Below, piece by piece: positions 18,328 to 27,661 of a DNA stretch of 49,965 nt (the first letter of the stretch is position 1; every line of letters starts with the position of its first letter). The notes below the pieces were generated by a model. It had not been told where the DNA came from and searched no databases. It was given only the letters and a program-made list of their open reading frames with translations. A program made the translations under genes and the position numbers. Source of the stretch: Rheinheimera sp. (GTDB lineage Bacteria > Pseudomonadota > Gammaproteobacteria > Enterobacterales > Alteromonadaceae); assembly GCA_003482455.1 (NCBI GenBank), contig DMYW01000065.1, positions 1 to 49,965 of the forward strand, written 5' to 3'.

Positions 18328-19362
18328 ATGGTCACCATCAAAGACGTGGCTCGAGTCGCCGGTGTGTCGATTGCAACCGTTTCCCGCGTGCTCAATGACA
18401 ATCACAAAGTCGGCGATGCCTGCCGCGCACGCGTCAAAAAAGTAATCAAAGAACTGGGTTATCAACCCAATGCCAACGCGCAAGCGCTGGTGAGTAAAAC
18501 CCCCAGCAATATCGGCGTGGTTACGCCGAAACTGTCGATGACCTTTTTTGGCACGCTGGCCGCTGGCGTCGAAAAAACCGCACGTGAGCAGCACTATAAG
18601 CTGCTGATGGCCAATTCCTTGTATGAAACAGAGTCTGAACTTGCCGCAATTGCCTCGCTGCGCGCTAACAACTGCCACGCGTTGATATTGCACAGCGAAT
18701 ATTCCGACGAAAAAACGCTGCAAAAACTCGCCGACGAAATGCCCGGTTTAGTGGTGATTAACCGCTATGTTCCCGCGATCGCCCATCGTTGTGTATGGCT
18801 CGATAACCAACGCGGTGCGATGGACGCAACCCGGTATTTATTGCAACGCGGCCACCAAAAATTTGCCGTGATCACTAGTATTTACCAAAACGGCGACCCG
18901 CAAGTGCGCCTTGCTGGCACCAAAGCGGCGCTGGCTGAACAAGGCTTACAACTGCAAGGCGTGGAAGAATCGACCGCCAATATCGAAGGCGGCATCCAAG
19001 CCACCGAAGCGCTGCTGGCCCGTGGCGTGCCGTTTAGCGCCTTGCTGGCCTACAATGACTTGATGGCGGTTGGCGCCATTCACGCGCTGTTTGCTGCCGG
19101 TCTGCGCGTGCCAGAGGATGTCTCAGTGATTGGTTTTGATGACTTGATCGTCGCCCGCGCCTGCCGGCCCCAGTTGACCACTATGCATTATCCGGTCGAA
19201 GAAATGGCAGCGTACGCCGCCCAATTAGCGATCGAGCAAAGCCAACCGAATGCCGAGATGCACGCCCACCGCACGCATTTGTTTTTACCGCAGCTGGTAG
19301 AGCGCGACTCAGTCGCTGACGCCCCAGCCACCACTCAAACCGACAAGGAGAAACGTCAATGA
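18328..19362 (+). CDS. LacI/GalR family transcriptional regulator
   Basis: 344 residues. The N-terminal LacI helix-turn-helix reads TIKDVARVAGVSIATVSRVL, followed by the hinge helix region PNANAQALVS. The periplasmic-binding-like effector domain follows (~60-330) with NIGVVTP, LILHSEY, VVINRYVP, CVWLDN, YNDLMAVGAI and VIGFDD. It is clearly closest to E. coli GalR/GalS, so a galactose-like effector is possible but unproven. The ATG follows CAGGAG, and its stop overlaps the next gene (ATGA). It probably controls the transporter upstream and the small exported protein downstream. I found no clear operator in the spacer before the transporter. Confidence 0.94.
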   Translation: MVTIKDVARVAGVSIATVSRVLNDNHKVGDACRARVKKVIKELGYQPNANAQALVSKTPSNIGVVTPKLSMTFFGTLAAGVEKTAREQHYKLLMANSLYETESELAAIASLRANNCHALILHSEYSDEKTLQKLADEMPGLVVINRYVPAIAHRCVWLDNQRGAMDATRYLLQRGHQKFAVITSIYQNGDPQVRLAGTKAALAEQGLQLQGVEESTANIEGGIQATEALLARGVPFSALLAYNDLMAVGAIHALFAAGLRVPEDVSVIGFDDLIVARACRPQLTTMHYPVEEMAAYAAQLAIEQSQPNAEMHAHRTHLFLPQLVERDSVADAPATTQTDKEKRQ

Positions 19363-19835
19363 AACTTACCGTAAAACAGGCGGCCGCAGCCATGCTCTTG
19401 GCTGTCAGCCCACTGACCATGGCCGCGGACATTGATGGCACTTGGCACTGCGAAGACGACTTCAAAGCTGGAACAACTCGCATCAATTCAGTGCTAACCC
19501 AGCAATACGACAGTGCTAGCAGCAAGACCAACGCGCAAGGGCAGGTGCAAATTTATAATCAGGGCCAATTGAGTTATCAGTTTGACGTCAGCATCCGCGG
19601 TACCTTTGCAATCAATGGCCGCATGCTGAGCGAACATGCTGAGCAGGTTAATGTGCAGCTGAGCAATCAACCACAAGACATGCAACAAGCCCAAGTCATG
19701 CGCGATGAGTTAGAAAAAGCCTTTAAAGCAGCGCCGCCGGTCGAACTGCTTCAAATCGATGACCAGCAGTTGCAATATAAAGAGCCACAAACCGGCGAAA
19801 CCACCAGCTGCCAACGCGTATCGGCTGGCACCTGA
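19359..19835 (+). CDS. Small exported protein, unknown function
   Basis: 158 residues with a clear signal peptide (cleavage after LTMAA). The mature chain starts IDGTWHCEDDF and has a beta-rich, Gln-rich composition with two cysteines (in WHCED and SCQRV) that could form a disulphide. The IDGTWxC opening resembles small lipocalin-like single-domain proteins, which is only a resemblance. It overlaps the LacI-type regulator by 4 bases, so it is translationally coupled to the transporter-regulator operon. Confidence 0.8.
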   Translation: MKLTVKQAAAAMLLAVSPLTMAADIDGTWHCEDDFKAGTTRINSVLTQQYDSASSKTNAQGQVQIYNQGQLSYQFDVSIRGTFAINGRMLSEHAEQVNVQLSNQPQDMQQAQVMRDELEKAFKAAPPVELLQIDDQQLQYKEPQTGETTSCQRVSAGT

Positions 19836-19978
19836 ACCAGTTAAAGCGCTGCAACATCCTTGAATTGTTGCAGCCAAAGCCACGCTCTTGCTGGCCTTAG
19901 CGAACCAGCAACAGTTGCAGCTGCATTCAAGTAGACTCATCGGTGAAATTGCCGCATGAGTCGGATGGGACCCAATAG

Positions 19979-20287
19979 ATGAAAAAACTCTCAGTCGTTC
20001 AACAAAAACAACAAAAAGCGGTATTGGCTGCAGTCACCGCTGTCGAAGAAGCTGCACAAGCACAAGTCCCAGGCGTCGTGCAGTGCTGGTTTAGCATGGA
20101 GTACGAAGCCTTTCCAAGTTCATTGCTGGTGCGGATGCAACTGGCGGATGAAGACACGCTTACTGCGGCAAAGCCAAATTTGTTGACCTGGCAAAAACAG
20201 CTGGCGGCACAGTTGGTCAAACGCGGCATTGTGCTCAAAGACATGCGCAAGCATTTAGTGATGACCTGCCAAAGCCCTGACGACTAA
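19979..20287 (+). CDS. Conserved hypothetical small protein
   Basis: A 102-residue protein with a basic N terminus (MKKLSVVQQKQQKAVLAAV), a central WFSMEYEAFPSSLLVRMQL beta segment and a helical end. There is no signal peptide, so it is cytosolic. I recognise the general type as a conserved gammaproteobacterial hypothetical protein but cannot give a function. The ATG follows GATGGGACCC. A G/C-rich hairpin follows the stop. Confidence 0.72.
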   Translation: MKKLSVVQQKQQKAVLAAVTAVEEAAQAQVPGVVQCWFSMEYEAFPSSLLVRMQLADEDTLTAAKPNLLTWQKQLAAQLVKRGIVLKDMRKHLVMTCQSPDD

Positions 20288-20294
20288 CCTTGCC

Positions 20295-20321
20295 GCACCG
20301 GCGGCACATCACCGCCGGTGC
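20295..20321. terminator. Candidate bidirectional terminator hairpin
   Basis: A perfect 10-bp stem (GCACCGGCGG / CCGCCGGTGC) with a 7-base loop lies between two convergent genes. Neither side has a good T run, so it may stop transcription weakly or simply protect 3' ends. Confidence 0.5.
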
Positions 20322-20330
20322 TTGGCGACT

Positions 20331-23114
20331 TTATCTACCTGTTACAAACCTGCGCGTGCGCCGCAAAGCGGCCAGCAGCAATAACGACAAACCAGCCAAA
20401 CCAACCGATCCACCGCTTTTTGCGGCTGGTTCAGTCGGTTTGGATTTGCTTGGGTCCAGTGGAAAACTGTCTTGGTTATTTGCCACGCCGTCTAGGTCGG
20501 TGTCATTGGTTGGATTCAAAGGCGCAGCATCTAGAACGGGCGCAACAAACGCCACTGCGACTGGACTGCTCAGTCCGGCGGTTGCTTTGGACGCAACGAC
20601 ACCCATCACAGCCCCATTGCGACCATTGAACTTCAGGATCTCGTGTTTGTCGGTATTACACACATACAAGTCGCCCTGGTGATCCAGCGCCAAACAGCCT
20701 GGCGTGACTAAACCGCCGCTGCCTGCAGCAACAAAGTCTCCTTGATACACACCATTGGCATTAAACTTGGCGATACTGCCACTACCAGCGTTACTGACTA
20801 AAATGCTGCCATCGGCTTGTTGCACTAAATGTTCTGGTTTGTTCAATCCGATGCCTTTGGCAAAGACCACTCGAGGATTGTCATCTGGACCCGCGCTGTA
20901 ATTTAAACTTACCAGCTGGTTGGTATCGCGTTCTGCGACCAAGATACGGGTGGCTGACAAAGCTAAAATGTCGCGATACACAGTCTCTGTGCGCCAATTG
21001 CTGCGCCCAGCGACAGTGCCGGTTGGCGCTAGCTGGAAGTCGTTGAGATAAGACGGCGCCATGCCATTGCTGACAAACAAACGCCGATCGCTGGCAGTGC
21101 TGCCCAGTTGTAATAGATGTGCGGCAAATGCACTACCCAGCTGGGAGCGTTTGAACCATGTTTCCGCAGTTTTGCTGCGCAGATCCAATCGTTTTACATC
21201 ACTGCCTTCGATAAACGCCAGTTGACCAGCACCGAGATCCAGCAGATCAGAACGGAAACTAAAGCCGCCGCTGCTGGCTTGGTACAAGGTATCGACGAGT
21301 TTGCCATCGGTTTTTTGCAGTGCCACTAACTGACCAGTGCCGGCGTTGACCACCAGCAGTTGCTGGACAGCGCTGCTGCGCTGATCATAGTCATCTACAC
21401 CATCATTGTCGTTATCAAGGTCAAACCGATTGCCAATGCCATCGCCATCGCTGTCTTGGTAATCTTGCGCGTTCGCATCGAGTTGATCTTTGTTATTGCC
21501 AACGCCGTCGCCATCGCTATCTTGGCTTTCGCTGGCATCACGCGGTAACGCATCTTGCGCGTCTGGCACGCCGTCATTGTCGTCATCGTTGTCAGTGGCA
21601 TCGCCAGTACCGTCCCGGTCACTGTCCAATTGCTCAGTGGCGTCATTGGGAAAGGCATCTTGCCGATCGCCGACGCCGTCATTGTCCGTGTCTAGTTGCT
21701 CTGTGACATCAAACGGGAACGCATCATCACGATCCAGTCGACCATCACCATCCACATCAAGCGCACTGATCGCAGGTAGCGTCAGCAAATCTTGTGAAAC
21801 TGCGGCCCGCAAACTGGAGTTCGCCGTCGCGAATTGGTCGATGGTATAGGCATTGTCGGCCTGCTGGCTATCACCACACACGCGGGCGGCGCAGGTTTGC
21901 CGCGGGTTAGAGAAGCGATTGAGTCGATAGCCGCGGTTCACGTCGCCGGTACCAATCGAGCTCATCACTGTATTGAACTTTCCTGACACAATCAGCGCGC
22001 CCGACACCGGCAAAGCGCCAACGCTGCCACCGTTCATCCACTGATGACCCGCGCCAAAATTGTGGCCAACTTCATGCGTGAACGTGTCGATACAATTCGA
22101 ACCGCCACTAAGGCCCACATTGCTGATATTGGCGACCACATCGGGCACGGAATCTGGAAAGGTCGCCACGCCGCAGACACCACGTTCGTTGAGGTTGTGC
22201 ACGCGAATAAGCGACACTAAATCAGCGCCATATTGGTTACGCCAGCGCGCTACGTCACTCAAGCTGGCGTCTGTCGTGGTGGAACTATCGCTGTCGAGCA
22301 CTCCGATCAAATCATCGAGAGCGGTAAAATTCGACGGCTGACGATAATCCACTTGCTGCCGATGCACGATGCGCAGCTGCATCGCGATGTCGCTGTCGAC
22401 AAAAGCTTGGTTGGCTTTATCCACCAGATGCGTCATCAAGGTGTCAGCAAGACCTTGCGGATACTGCATCGCGATATCGCTGTCGTACAGCATCATGATG
22501 TCGACAACAGTGATGTCGCGATCGCCAATGCGTTGCACTGTTGGCGTAGCGCGAATGGCTGGCTGGCCATTAACTTTTGCGGCGAAGTGTCGTACATCTT
22601 GCTCAAGCGAGGGTTCTGGCAGGCCGCTGCGGCCTAAGTCCACCACAAACAATTGGCCTTGTTGTTCCAGTAATAGTTGCTGCCCTTGACTGCCACGGAT
22701 CTCACCGATACTGCCCGCAGGGCCTTGCGTCACAATCACTTGCTGTAATTCACCACCGCGCCACACAGTACCACTGACAGTGACATCGCCATTGCTGTGC
22801 AACACGGTGCTGGGTGTGAGCACCGTTTGCAAAACGCCATCGACCGGCAGGCGCAGCACGGCTTGGCTGGTGTTATCGGTCGGCAACGTCAGCTGCAGAC
22901 GCCCTGGTTGCAGCTCTACGGCGGCTGCAGGCACTTGTTGTAACGCAGCAGGTAGCGGAGTCGCAAACGCAGTACTAGGCACCGTTAACAGCAGGCTCGC
23001 TAGCAGCGCAGTTGAAGTCTTGGTTGTTCGAGTGCAGTTGAGTTGTGTATTGGATAGATCCGAGGTGGCACCGACGCATAGCAAAGGGTGGCGCCGCCAG
23101 AATAATGATTTCAT
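20331..23114 (-). CDS. Secreted reprolysin-type metalloprotease with TSP3 calcium repeats and GlyGly-CTERM tail
   Basis: 927 residues. A long N-terminal leader ends in a signal peptide (ALLASLLLTVPSTAFA). A propeptide-like region follows, then a metzincin domain (~190-400) with the zinc motif HEVGHNFGAGH at 347-357. Residues ~450-576 carry repeated DxDxDG calcium loops of the thrombospondin type-3 kind. Residues ~580-870 look like NHL/beta-propeller repeats (GSILVSNAGSGSIAKFN). One more calcium loop precedes a GlyGly-CTERM sorting tail: SGGSVGLAGL, a hydrophobic helix, then LRRTRR. Such tails are processed by rhombosortase and accompany type II secretion. The ATG with AGGGAG upstream is used. 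It probably acts outside the cell on proteins. Confidence 0.92.
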   Translation of the reverse strand: MKSLFWRRHPLLCVGATSDLSNTQLNCTRTTKTSTALLASLLLTVPSTAFATPLPAALQQVPAAAVELQPGRLQLTLPTDNTSQAVLRLPVDGVLQTVLTPSTVLHSNGDVTVSGTVWRGGELQQVIVTQGPAGSIGEIRGSQGQQLLLEQQGQLFVVDLGRSGLPEPSLEQDVRHFAAKVNGQPAIRATPTVQRIGDRDITVVDIMMLYDSDIAMQYPQGLADTLMTHLVDKANQAFVDSDIAMQLRIVHRQQVDYRQPSNFTALDDLIGVLDSDSSTTTDASLSDVARWRNQYGADLVSLIRVHNLNERGVCGVATFPDSVPDVVANISNVGLSGGSNCIDTFTHEVGHNFGAGHQWMNGGSVGALPVSGALIVSGKFNTVMSSIGTGDVNRGYRLNRFSNPRQTCAARVCGDSQQADNAYTIDQFATANSSLRAAVSQDLLTLPAISALDVDGDGRLDRDDAFPFDVTEQLDTDNDGVGDRQDAFPNDATEQLDSDRDGTGDATDNDDDNDGVPDAQDALPRDASESQDSDGDGVGNNKDQLDANAQDYQDSDGDGIGNRFDLDNDNDGVDDYDQRSSAVQQLLVVNAGTGQLVALQKTDGKLVDTLYQASSGGFSFRSDLLDLGAGQLAFIEGSDVKRLDLRSKTAETWFKRSQLGSAFAAHLLQLGSTASDRRLFVSNGMAPSYLNDFQLAPTGTVAGRSNWRTETVYRDILALSATRILVAERDTNQLVSLNYSAGPDDNPRVVFAKGIGLNKPEHLVQQADGSILVSNAGSGSIAKFNANGVYQGDFVAAGSGGLVTPGCLALDHQGDLYVCNTDKHEILKFNGRNGAVMGVVASKATAGLSSPVAVAFVAPVLDAAPLNPTNDTDLDGVANNQDSFPLDPSKSKPTEPAAKSGGSVGLAGLSLLLLAALRRTRRFVTGR

Positions 23115-23326
23115 GCTTTTTCTCCCTGAAAAGACCAATTCACGCTATCAAGCGGGGCAAGCCATGTAAACCATTGATAAACAGAATGTTGTAATTAAAG
23201 TGTTCACTACAAACTATGAAATTCAACAAAGACAGCAACTTGGTGAATTAATCTTGTGCTGGCTCAACCGTAACTGTCAGCAAGGCTGGCATAATAAAAC
23301 CCTTTTCTGCGGGTAGGAGTCACGCC

Positions 23327-24526
23327 ATGCAAATCACTGATCTGGCGAAAGAACAACAAATCCCTGCCTGGTGGCGTCTGGCCTTTCGGCCGCTTTTTGC
23401 TGCTGCCGGTGGGTTTGCCGTGGTTGCCGTTAGTTTGTGGGGCTTGCTGCTCGCCGGGCTGATCCAGCTGCCGCTACAGGTAGACCCACTGTTTTGGCAC
23501 AGTCATGAAATGTTGTTTGGCATGGTTACCGCCGCAGTAGGTGGTTTTTTGTTAACTGCGGCGCAAAACTGGAGCGGCTTACGTGGCTTGCATGGTCGCG
23601 CGCTGCAAGCGCTGGTTGGTGTTTGGTTGCTGGGCCGGCTTGGTTTTTTCTTACCCATGCCACTCGTCGCCCAAGCGGCGCTTGACCTGCTGTATCTACC
23701 ATGTCTTGCTCTCGCCCTCGGCTGGCCGATTTGGCGCGCACGCTTGTACCGCAATTTGTTTTTTGTGCCTGTGTTGTTGCTTCTGACCTTGTGTAACGCC
23801 TTGATGTGGCTCGGTCAGCTGCAAAGCAAGCCCATGCTGCAACAACATGCTATCCACAGCGCCATTATGCTGATCTGTATGTTAATGCTGATTATTGGCG
23901 GTCGAGTGCTGCCCGGTTTTACCGCCAACGGCCTGCAGCAAGCGGTGCGCCCAGCGTTGCCTTGGCTAACCAATGCGGCGCTTGGCTTCGCCTGGGCGGT
24001 GACGCTGCTGGAATTATCGATGCAACAAGCCAAGCTGCCCTGGCAACTATACGCCTGTTTGGCGCTGCTGGCCGGCGGTTTGAACTTAGCGCGCTGGTTG
24101 CGCTTAGCCCCTTGGCGCACCACGCGGGTGCCACTGCTATGGTCCTTGCATTTGGCTTATGGCTGCGTTGGCTTGGGTTTTGTGCTGCTCGGGTTACAGC
24201 AGGCCGGGTGGCTAGCGCTCAGTCGCTCCTTGGTGCTGCATGTGTTTACCGTCGGCGGCATGGGATTGATGATCTTAAGCATGATGTCGCGGGTCAGCCT
24301 TGGCCACAGCGGTCGGCCACTGCATTGCCCTTCCGCCATGCGCTGGGCCTTTGGGTTGCTGGTCGCGGCAGCGCTTTGTCGGGTGCTGGTCGCAGCCTTG
24401 TTTCCAGCCTGGTACAGCCAAGCGGTGCTGCTTGCCGCCTGCTGTTGGGTGCTTGGGTTTACCTTGTTCGTTTATTGCTACTGGCCAATCTTAAGCCAAC
24501 CGCGTGTAGACGGCCGCCCAGGTTAA
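23327..24526 (+). CDS. nnrS: NnrS family haem/copper membrane protein
   Basis: 399 residues with ~12 transmembrane helices and the NnrS landmarks WRLAFRPLF, DPLFWHSHEMLFGMV, GGFLLTAAQNW and VFTVGGMGLMILSMMSRVSLGHSG. The histidines in these motifs are the probable haem and metal ligands. NnrS is linked to nitric oxide tolerance and denitrification. No other nitrogen-oxide gene is intact nearby, though a NorR-like fragment lies ~13 kb away. GTAGGAG lies upstream of the ATG. Its last 4 bases overlap the end of the convergent M48 protease gene. I could not find an FNR or NsrR box in the ~190-base spacer upstream. Confidence 0.93.
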   Translation: MQITDLAKEQQIPAWWRLAFRPLFAAAGGFAVVAVSLWGLLLAGLIQLPLQVDPLFWHSHEMLFGMVTAAVGGFLLTAAQNWSGLRGLHGRALQALVGVWLLGRLGFFLPMPLVAQAALDLLYLPCLALALGWPIWRARLYRNLFFVPVLLLLTLCNALMWLGQLQSKPMLQQHAIHSAIMLICMLMLIIGGRVLPGFTANGLQQAVRPALPWLTNAALGFAWAVTLLELSMQQAKLPWQLYACLALLAGGLNLARWLRLAPWRTTRVPLLWSLHLAYGCVGLGFVLLGLQQAGWLALSRSLVLHVFTVGGMGLMILSMMSRVSLGHSGRPLHCPSAMRWAFGLLVAAALCRVLVAALFPAWYSQAVLLAACCWVLGFTLFVYCYWPILSQPRVDGRPG

Positions 24527-26565
24527 TGGGCAGCCGCAGGAGCAAGCGGGATCTCCAGCATCAAAGCATACAGATGCAACAAGGACAGCTCGTGCAGATC
24601 GAGTCGCTGGTCATGCAAGGTCACCGCCAGCAAGGCTTGCCACAGCATTTGCTTGGCAGAACCTTGTAGTCGCAGCAGCGTGAGCATTTGACCACTTAAC
24701 TGGAAGGCGTCGGCGGCAGTTGCGTTTGGCCACTCGAACGATTCTGGCAAATAACCGCCGACCAGTGCTGGTACCTGAGAAGACTGCACGCCGCTGAACT
24801 GGCCGGCGACTGTCAGCAGGTTCGCGACCGACGTTCTCGCTTGCGTGATCGTCAGATCCGTCTGCTGGGTAGGCTGTTCATTGAGTAAATGGCTCAACCA
24901 CAACCACACCAAGGCTTCGGCATTGTCGATATGCTGGTCGTGCAACATCACTTGTTGCACACGATACTTGAGCACCTTGCGTCGTGCGCCGCCAAACTCG
25001 CGCAGCAGCGGCGACGCCAATTGCAACAACATCAGTTTCACTAACAACGACATACCGGCGGTGGCCGTCACCCAGTGATCCAGCGCCTGCCACACGCCAG
25101 GATTGAGTTCGAGTTGCAACGACTGCAATTGGGCGGCCAGTTGCTCATCGTCCAGCACACAAGCGTACACCAGCGCTTCTGCGCCATCTGCTTTGTGCAG
25201 CAGGGCTTTTGATGCTTCAGACAAGCCATTGAATTCGGTCAGAATCAACTGGGTTGAAACCGGCCAATTAGCCTGGCCCTCGGGCTGTAGCGCCAGCAAG
25301 GCGGCTAACCGTTGTTGTGTGGCGTGGAACCAGCGCTCAGATTTGTTTGCTGATGCACTGGCAGCTTGGTGATCAGACGCTGCGACGTCACGGAACGCCG
25401 CGGCACTCGTTCGCAATTGCTGCAATGCAGAAAGTGCCTGCTCTGCCACATCCGGCGCCGCTGCTGTGCTTGACGAGCGCCAAGCAGTATCAGGCTCTGG
25501 TAGCCGAAACGGCAATGGCTGATCTGGCTGCCAGCCCGGCACCAGCGCCGCGATACGAGTTTCCAGTGGCGGATGGGTATCCCACCAGCCCGCATCGCTG
25601 CTTAGTTGACTTAAGCGGACATCAGAAAAGAAAAAATGCCGCACGTCGTCGTGCTCGGCGATGCGCAGGCGACTGCCCAGTTTGCCGATTTTATATAAGG
25701 CGCTGGCGATCCCTTGATGGTCGCGGGTAAATTGCACAGCACTGGAATCGGCTAAAAATTCGCGTTGCCGGCTCACCGCAGCCCGCAATAACGAGGCACA
25801 AAACACCCCGACATAACCAATCACTAATAAGCCAAGGCCAAGCAGACCAAAAGCATTGCCTTCGCGTGACGAACTGCTGCGGCCATTGCGCAGCAAAAAA
25901 TGCCCCACTTCCGCAATGCAGGTCAGACTGAACATCATCACCATCAAGCGAATATTCAACCGCATATCACCATTTAAGATATGCGAGAACTCATGGGCGA
26001 CCACGCCTTGTAATTCCTGTCGATTTAGCTCGGCGATGGCGCCGGCGGTGACACCAATCACCGCATCCTGACTGTTATATCCGGCGGCAAAGGCGTTAAT
26101 GCCCTCCCCCGGGATTAGGTAGACGGGTGGCACCGGCACGCCTGCAGCGATAGCCATTTCTTCGACCACATTCAGCAGTCGCAATAACGCAGCGTGACTG
26201 ACCGGATAACGGCTTTGCAGCTCCTCGCTATTGCCAAGCCCCACCAAAATACGCTCACCACCGACCATTTGCGCGACCACGTGCCCGCCGGCAGCCAGCT
26301 GCGATTTACGTACCATCATCGCCACCGATACGCCCGCTAATACCAACAAGGCGGTTAGCACAGCAGCATCTGGCTTGGCCAGTAAGTAATTGATAAAGCC
26401 TTGCGGCGCGTGGCCTTTGGCATGCGGCTCGCCGCTGTAAAACACAAACGACACCAACAAGCTGGTCAACAGGATCAAGCTGCTAACCAGCACGACGAAT
26501 ACCGCAACTAAGCGGCGGGTGGTCTGCCGCGCATGATCCTGCGCGGCGAAAAAGTCCATCGCCAT
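24523..26565 (-). CDS. M48 family membrane metalloprotease (HtpX-like)
   Basis: 680 residues. Two N-terminal helices (~18-44 and ~66-86) are followed by an M48 peptidase domain with the zinc site HEFSHILNGD (191-200). A second pair of hydrophobic segments comes next, and the third ligand Glu lies in SRQREFLADSSAVQFTRD. A long C-terminal region (~360-680), rich in Ala/Leu/Gln helices, has no HtpX counterpart. HtpX-type enzymes cut misfolded membrane proteins. The gene starts 4 bases after the LemA gene, a frequent pairing, so the two are one operon. Confidence 0.93.
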   Translation of the reverse strand: MAMDFFAAQDHARQTTRRLVAVFVVLVSSLILLTSLLVSFVFYSGEPHAKGHAPQGFINYLLAKPDAAVLTALLVLAGVSVAMMVRKSQLAAGGHVVAQMVGGERILVGLGNSEELQSRYPVSHAALLRLLNVVEEMAIAAGVPVPPVYLIPGEGINAFAAGYNSQDAVIGVTAGAIAELNRQELQGVVAHEFSHILNGDMRLNIRLMVMMFSLTCIAEVGHFLLRNGRSSSSREGNAFGLLGLGLLVIGYVGVFCASLLRAAVSRQREFLADSSAVQFTRDHQGIASALYKIGKLGSRLRIAEHDDVRHFFFSDVRLSQLSSDAGWWDTHPPLETRIAALVPGWQPDQPLPFRLPEPDTAWRSSSTAAAPDVAEQALSALQQLRTSAAAFRDVAASDHQAASASANKSERWFHATQQRLAALLALQPEGQANWPVSTQLILTEFNGLSEASKALLHKADGAEALVYACVLDDEQLAAQLQSLQLELNPGVWQALDHWVTATAGMSLLVKLMLLQLASPLLREFGGARRKVLKYRVQQVMLHDQHIDNAEALVWLWLSHLLNEQPTQQTDLTITQARTSVANLLTVAGQFSGVQSSQVPALVGGYLPESFEWPNATAADAFQLSGQMLTLLRLQGSAKQMLWQALLAVTLHDQRLDLHELSLLHLYALMLEIPLAPAAAH

Positions 26566-26569
26566 CGAG

Positions 26570-27163
26570 TTAGAACTTCACGGTCGGCGCGGCTTGAATG
26601 GCGGCGCTGTCGGCAAATTCCAGCATTTTTGCGTGGCTAGCATGACCAAAAGTGGCGGCAAACAACACGGCTGGGAAACTTTGTTTGTAGCTGTTGTAAG
26701 CCATCACCGCATCATTAAAGGCCTGACGGGCGAAGCTGACTTTGTTTTCGGTGGAGCTTAGCTCTTCCGTCAGCTGCAACATGTTTTGATTGGTTTTTAA
26801 GTCTGGGTAGGCTTCCATGACCATGCTAAAACGGCTCATCGCTTGTTGCAGTGCCCCTTCGGCACCAGCTAAAGCTTGCACAGCTGCGCCGTCTTGTGGC
26901 GCTTGGGCCGCGTCACGCAACCCATTCACCGCACTGTTACGTGCCGCGATCACTGCTTCTAAGGTTTCCCGCTCATGTGCCATCGCGCCTTTGGCGACTT
27001 CCACTAAGTTGGGAATTAAGTCATAACGACGTTTTAATTGCACTTCGATTTGGGCAAAGGCGTTCTCTAAGCGGTTTTTCAGTGCAACCAATTGGTTGAA
27101 CACGCCAACGATCATCACCACGGCAACCACTAACAAGCCTAAAATAATCCAACCAGCCATCAT
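26570..27163 (-). CDS. lemA: LemA family membrane protein
   Basis: 197 residues. One N-terminal membrane helix (GWIILGLLVVAVVMIVGVF) is followed by the LemA helical domain with FNQLVALKNRLENAFAQIEVQLKRRYDLIPNLVE, described here as two adjoining motifs: FNQLVALKNRLENAF and QLKRRYDLIPNLVE. Further on are LQLTEELSSTENKVSFARQ and YNSYKQSFP. The N-out topology puts most of the protein on one face of the membrane. Two consecutive ATGs (27163 and 27160) follow AAAGGA, and the second has better spacing. An in-frame region upstream lacks such a site. It is co-transcribed with the M48 protease. Confidence 0.93.
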   Translation of the reverse strand: MMAGWIILGLLVVAVVMIVGVFNQLVALKNRLENAFAQIEVQLKRRYDLIPNLVEVAKGAMAHERETLEAVIAARNSAVNGLRDAAQAPQDGAAVQALAGAEGALQQAMSRFSMVMEAYPDLKTNQNMLQLTEELSSTENKVSFARQAFNDAVMAYNSYKQSFPAVLFAATFGHASHAKMLEFADSAAIQAAPTVKF

Positions 27164-27661
27164 CTTGTCCTTTTTAAGTAACTTCGGACTTACATTAAAA
27201 GCCTCCCCGCTTTGATGCAACACTTTGTGCAACGCTGCGCGTACAGTCCTGTAACAAATCATGTAAATCAGTGGCTTAAATTCAGCCATGGTGGGCGGTA
27301 TTTCGGGCTAGGAAGCCGTGGCTGGCAGAAAACGCTGAACCCAACGAGGTGAAAAAGTCAGCTCGCAGCACACTGGGTTGCAAGCATGGTGCAAAAAAAA
27401 CGACGCAAAAAAAACGGCGGTCCTGCAAATGCAGTCCGCCGTGACAGGGAAGCAATCTGCCGCTGGGAGGAGCTCAGATCGCGTGCTTGAAACACAACAT
27501 CACACAGGGAATAACTGGCGTTGTTCGCGCAACAGTTACTGGTATGACGGCTTAAATCCTTTGAAGTTCCTACAATTTTACAAAATTAGCCGGCGAGCTT
27601 CGATTCGACCTTGGTCGAGCATCTGTGCAACCGCTAGCGTCAGGTTTAGCGCCATGCCACA
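27164..27661. other. Long intergenic region between LemA and MFS genes
   Basis: About 500 bases. The left part should hold the LemA operon promoter and the middle holds a strong minus-strand terminator. I see no protein-coding signal with a ribosome-binding site. The ~220 bases between the MFS stop codon and the terminator would be an unusually long 3' untranslated region or could hold a small RNA. Confidence 0.5.
27393..27441 (-). terminator. Rho-independent terminator, minus strand
   Basis: Read on the minus strand, a G/C-rich stem (CGGCGGACTGCA with TGCAGGACCGCCG, one bulge/mismatch) is followed at once by eight T, then GCGTCG and a second run of eight T. It should end transcripts of the MFS gene upstream on this strand. 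Confidence 0.85.

Noticed and set aside
23170..23326. FNR or NsrR binding site before nnrS
   Set aside because: TTGAT and palindromic AT-rich bits exist, but none fits the two-half-site consensus.
23806..24669. 287-codon frame within nnrS
   Set aside because: It is an overlapping shadow of nnrS and the end of the M48 gene, without its own ribosome-binding site.
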